Source: Nocardioides nitrophenolicus
GTDB lineage: Bacteria > Actinomycetota > Actinomycetes > Propionibacteriales > Nocardioidaceae
Direction of reading: 5' to 3'
Assembly (NCBI RefSeq): GCF_016907515.1
Contig: NZ_JAFBBY010000001.1
Location: 1,302,001 to 1,366,000 of the forward strand
Length of the DNA: 64,000 nt
Every line of letters begins with the position of its first letter. Positions within the stretch are counted from its first letter, which is position 1. The notes under the pieces are model-generated. The model saw nothing but the letters and a program-made list of their open reading frames with translations. It was not told where the DNA came from and did not search any database. Shown piece after piece: positions 61,641 through 64,000 of this stretch. The translations under genes and the position numbers were made by a program.

Positions 61641-61648
61641 GAGGCGGC
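61303..61648 (-). ncRNA. Candidate bridge RNA region of the IS110 element
   Basis: The 346 bases between the transposase start and the next gene hold no supported gene but several hairpins. GTGGTG-GGCCGG (61452-61463) pairs with CCGGCC and CACCAC (61468-61483), and CCGACGAC (61512-61519) pairs with GTCGTCGG (61524-61531). IS110 elements of this layout are known to make a bridge (seek) RNA from the 5' noncoding end that base-pairs with donor and target DNA. The exact RNA ends and guide loops are not resolved here. Confidence 0.45.
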
Positions 61649-62356
61649 TCACTGCTTCGGACGGTGCCCGTCGACGACCTGGCCCGCGATCGTGGCCAAG
61701 CGGACGTTGAGGCGGTTCGACGTGTCACGCAGCAGGGCGAAGGCCTCCGTGTCGCTCACGTCGTAGGTGGCCATCAGCAGGCCGATCGCCTTGCCGATCT
61801 CACGGTTGCTCGCCAGGCCGGCGCGCAGGCTGTCCGCGGCCTCACGCTCGTTGGCCGCCGCGACAGCGACCGAGGCGAAGGACGCGATGATCGCCCCGAG
61901 GTCCGCCGACTCGCGGGTGAAGGCTCCCGGTGTGTCGGAGAAGAGGTTGAGCGCGCCGACCTTCCGCTCGCCGATGATCACGCGATACCCGATCATCCCT
62001 CGCACCGGCGTCTGGCGGAGCACCCGCTCGGCCAGCCGCGGCCACACGGCGTCGTTCGCGATGTCGGGATCGCGCTCGAACCGCTGGGTGCGGATGGCGT
62101 CGACGCAGGGTCCCTCGCCTACCTCCCACTCGAGCGCGTCGACGGTCCGGGCGATGGCATCCGTCGTCGCCGCGAGCACCGGCCGCTGGCCGGCCTGCAC
62201 CGTGGTGATGCAGGCATGGTCGCATCCCGGCACCACCGCGAGGGCGGTCGCGCACAACGCCTCGTAGACCTCGGGGAAGGAGTTGCCGGCGTAGAGACGC
62301 TGGGCGAAGGACCAGAACGCGGACGCGGCCCCGTCCAGGGGAATCGATGCGGTCAC
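61649..62356 (-). CDS. GAF-ANTAR domain regulator
   Basis: A 235-residue protein (GTG start) with a GAF sensor (about 30-165, VPGCDHACITTVQAGQRPVL, WEVGEGPCVDAI, GERKVGALNLFSD) and a C-terminal ANTAR domain (about 175-228, REIGKAIGLLMATYDVSDTE, AFALLRDTSNRLN). It probably binds nascent RNA to prevent termination in response to a small ligand or redox signal. GAGAGGA lies about nine bases upstream of the GTG. A longer start at 62503 would add 49 residues without family support. Confidence 0.9.
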   Translation of the reverse strand: MTASIPLDGAASAFWSFAQRLYAGNSFPEVYEALCATALAVVPGCDHACITTVQAGQRPVLAATTDAIARTVDALEWEVGEGPCVDAIRTQRFERDPDIANDAVWPRLAERVLRQTPVRGMIGYRVIIGERKVGALNLFSDTPGAFTRESADLGAIIASFASVAVAAANEREAADSLRAGLASNREIGKAIGLLMATYDVSDTEAFALLRDTSNRLNVRLATIAGQVVDGHRPKQ

Positions 62357-62614
62357 GTGCGGGGTCCTCTCTCGCCAGCCGATCGCCTGAGCGACCGGCG
62401 TCAGTATGGCCGCTGGGTCCGGCGGACACCACTCGGGGAGGACGTCCTTTCCCGAGATCCACGACCGCCGCCCGGGCCCGGAGACGGGACGGCCGTGTGA
62501 CATGATCGTGGCGGCTCGAGAAGCAGGGGCCCATCACAGGCGTTCGCCGCCCGTCGCACCGCAGCCGCGGTCCGGCGCCCGGCGCGGCGAGGGTCATGTG
62601 CAGGACGGGCAGCG

Positions 62615-63316
62615 ATGATCTTCGACCTTGCCGGTCCCGGGCCTCTCTGCGCGCAGACCCCCGGGCAACGACCTGGCGCCCAGCCGCGGCTCGCCGGGAG
62701 GTTCTCCTACGTCCCGCGGCGCGACCAGTGGCGGTGGGACGCGGTGGCCGCCCGTCTCCACGGGCTGGAGGACGAGCCGGCGCGCGTGACCACGGAGCGG
62801 CTGCGCGCCCTGGTCCACCCCTCCGACGGCGGCCGGGTGGACCAGCTCGTGACCTCGCTCGGGCAGGAGCGCGGGCCGTTCGCCGTCGGCTACCGCGTCG
62901 AGCTACCCCGCGGGCCCCAGCGCAGGATCCTCGTGGTCGTCGGGCCGCGCGGGCCGGCGCCGTACGCCGAGGGCTTCGTCGTGGACGCCACCGCCTCTCT
63001 CGGTCCCGAGATCCAGCGCGTGGTCTCGGCCTCGGTCGCGTACGCCGTCGGCGACACCGCCGTCGTCGAGCAGGCGGCCGGAGCCCTGTGCCTGGCCTAC
63101 GGCTTCGACCTCGGCCAGGCGAGGACGCAACTGGCCCGCTGGGCGGAGCAGAAGGCGGTCACCGTCGCCGAGGTCGCCCGCTGGATCGTCGACGCACTCG
63201 TCGGCGGAGACCATGCCCGGCCGGGCCTGAGCATCGTCTTCGACGCCCTGCTCCATGACCTCGCCACCGAGACGAGGCGCGCCGGGCGCCTCACCGATCC
63301 ACGGCCGGGCGGGTGA
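62615..63316 (+). CDS. PAS-ANTAR-like regulator with a degenerate ANTAR core
   Basis: A 233-residue protein. Residues 28-125 look like a short PAS domain (GRFSYVPRRDQWRWDAVAAR, LVHPSDGGRVDQLVTSLGQE). Residues 150-205 keep the ANTAR pattern (VEQAAGALCLAYGFDLGQAR, VTVAEVARWIVDALV), though several usual residues differ (EQAAGALC in place of EQAKGILM). It is divergent from the GAF-ANTAR gene and its 3' end overlaps the next ANTAR gene by 26 bases. Confidence 0.78.
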   Translation: MIFDLAGPGPLCAQTPGQRPGAQPRLAGRFSYVPRRDQWRWDAVAARLHGLEDEPARVTTERLRALVHPSDGGRVDQLVTSLGQERGPFAVGYRVELPRGPQRRILVVVGPRGPAPYAEGFVVDATASLGPEIQRVVSASVAYAVGDTAVVEQAAGALCLAYGFDLGQARTQLARWAEQKAVTVAEVARWIVDALVGGDHARPGLSIVFDALLHDLATETRRAGRLTDPRPGG

Positions 63317-63917
63317 GGGTGAGTCCCAGGTCCCCGAGGACGGCGTCGGACCGCGCCGCCAGCTCGGCCGCGAGGACGGGGTTCGCGCGCGCCTCGATCA
63401 GGGCGCCGGCCAGGGTCCGCAGCTTCACGTTGTGGTTGCGCGACCACCACCGCAGCATCTCGAAGGCGGCGTGCGGGTTGACGGAGTACCCCAGCATGAG
63501 CGCACCCTTGGCCCGCTCGATCACGATCCGCGACGAGACCGCCGCCGCCACCGCCTCCTCGATCTCGGCGGCCGCGACCGTCGCCAGCTCCGCCGTCACA
63601 TCGACGTACAGCAGGTCGACGCGGCCCGGGGCGGCATCGTGCGCCTCGGCCCCGACCAGGACGACGACACTGCCGTCGGAAGCCGTCTCCGGGCGGACCC
63701 GGTAGTCGGCCGAGAAGGGACGGGCGGCGTCAGCACGGCACGCGGCCGTCCCCGATGCGGCGACGTCACGATCGAGGTCGGTGGGTGCGGCTCCGGGCTG
63801 CCGGCCGTGCATCCGACCGGCCTCGTCGTCCCAGTGCAGCGAGTCGGCGAGCGGGTCGTAGCAGCCGAGTCCGACGCGGTGCGCAGCCAAGTCGGTCTCC
63901 GTCGGGCCGGTGTTCAC
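63291..63917 (-). CDS. PAS-ANTAR domain regulator
   Basis: A 208-residue protein (GTG start) with a shortened PAS region (about 12-110, HRVGLGCYDPLADSLHWDDE) and an ANTAR domain (about 130-180, IERAKGALMLGYSVNPHAAF, NHNVKLRTLAGALIEA). Its ANTAR part is very like that of the protein at 56872-57570 (both read LRWWSRN/LKWWSRN), so the two are probably paralogues. It is convergent with, and overlaps, the ANTAR gene before it. The last 83 bases of the window hold no supported feature. Confidence 0.87.
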   Translation of the reverse strand: MNTGPTETDLAAHRVGLGCYDPLADSLHWDDEAGRMHGRQPGAAPTDLDRDVAASGTAACRADAARPFSADYRVRPETASDGSVVVLVGAEAHDAAPGRVDLLYVDVTAELATVAAAEIEEAVAAAVSSRIVIERAKGALMLGYSVNPHAAFEMLRWWSRNHNVKLRTLAGALIEARANPVLAAELAARSDAVLGDLGLTLTRPAVDR

Positions 63918-64000
63918 GATGTCGCCGGAGGGCGTCCGGGGCGCGGGCAGCGACCGACAGCGGTCCGCCGGCGGTGTCCCCCGAGCGTATCGAGGGACCG

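Overview
The window is about 64 kb of very GC-rich DNA with dense, often translationally coupled genes (ATGA or GTGA overlaps), many GTG starts and strong GGAGG ribosome binding sites. Gene content and order point to a high-GC actinobacterium, most likely Nocardioides or a close relative in the Nocardioidaceae. The genus is inferred from overall gene content and was not checked by a search. It is ordinary chromosome, and the only recognisable mobile element is one IS110-family insertion. I saw no rRNA, tRNA, CRISPR array or phage region.

Region 1 (1-18 kb) holds genome maintenance. It has a base-damage group (alkyladenine glycosylase, nucleoside phosphorylase, MutT-like Nudix protein, SigE-family sigma factor), a secreted metalloprotease, and then nrdR-nrdJ, a LysM protein divergent from lexA, a DinG-like helicase and hflX. 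The nrdR promoter carries two NrdR boxes exactly 31 bp apart and a set of DnaA-box-like sites. The LysM-lexA interval carries one SOS box for each gene. Region 2 (18-34 kb) keeps the actinobacterial order dapF ... miaA ... miaB. About 10 kb of other genes sit between dapF and miaA, including a PucR regulator divergent from an acyl-CoA synthetase, a DUF3556 membrane protein and a phytoene-desaturase-like FAD enzyme.

Region 3 (34-52 kb) starts with a 490-residue ECF sigma factor that appears fused to its own zinc-finger and membrane anti-sigma part. A methyltransferase, an alpha/beta hydrolase with a MarR regulator, and an ABC-F protein follow. Next comes the conserved block ispE-rsmA-rpfB ... 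tatD ... rsmI and pmt. This block is interrupted by a GGDEF-EAL plus HDOD gene pair on the other strand.

Region 4 (52-64 kb) looks like accessory stress and redox functions. A nested inverted-repeat element is followed by a tightly coupled run (PRC-barrel-like protein, Nramp-like transporter with altered metal-site motifs, lipoprotein, DUF6328 protein, two small acidic proteins) and an SDR. Then comes a four-gene operon: a small basic protein, a haem-oxygenase-like diiron enzyme, a CDGSH iron-sulfur protein and a zinc alcohol dehydrogenase. The IS110 element lies just behind this operon. Four separate ANTAR-domain proteins (RNA-binding antiterminators) sit around it. The operon with its neighbouring ANTAR regulators is the best candidate in the window for an undescribed functional system.
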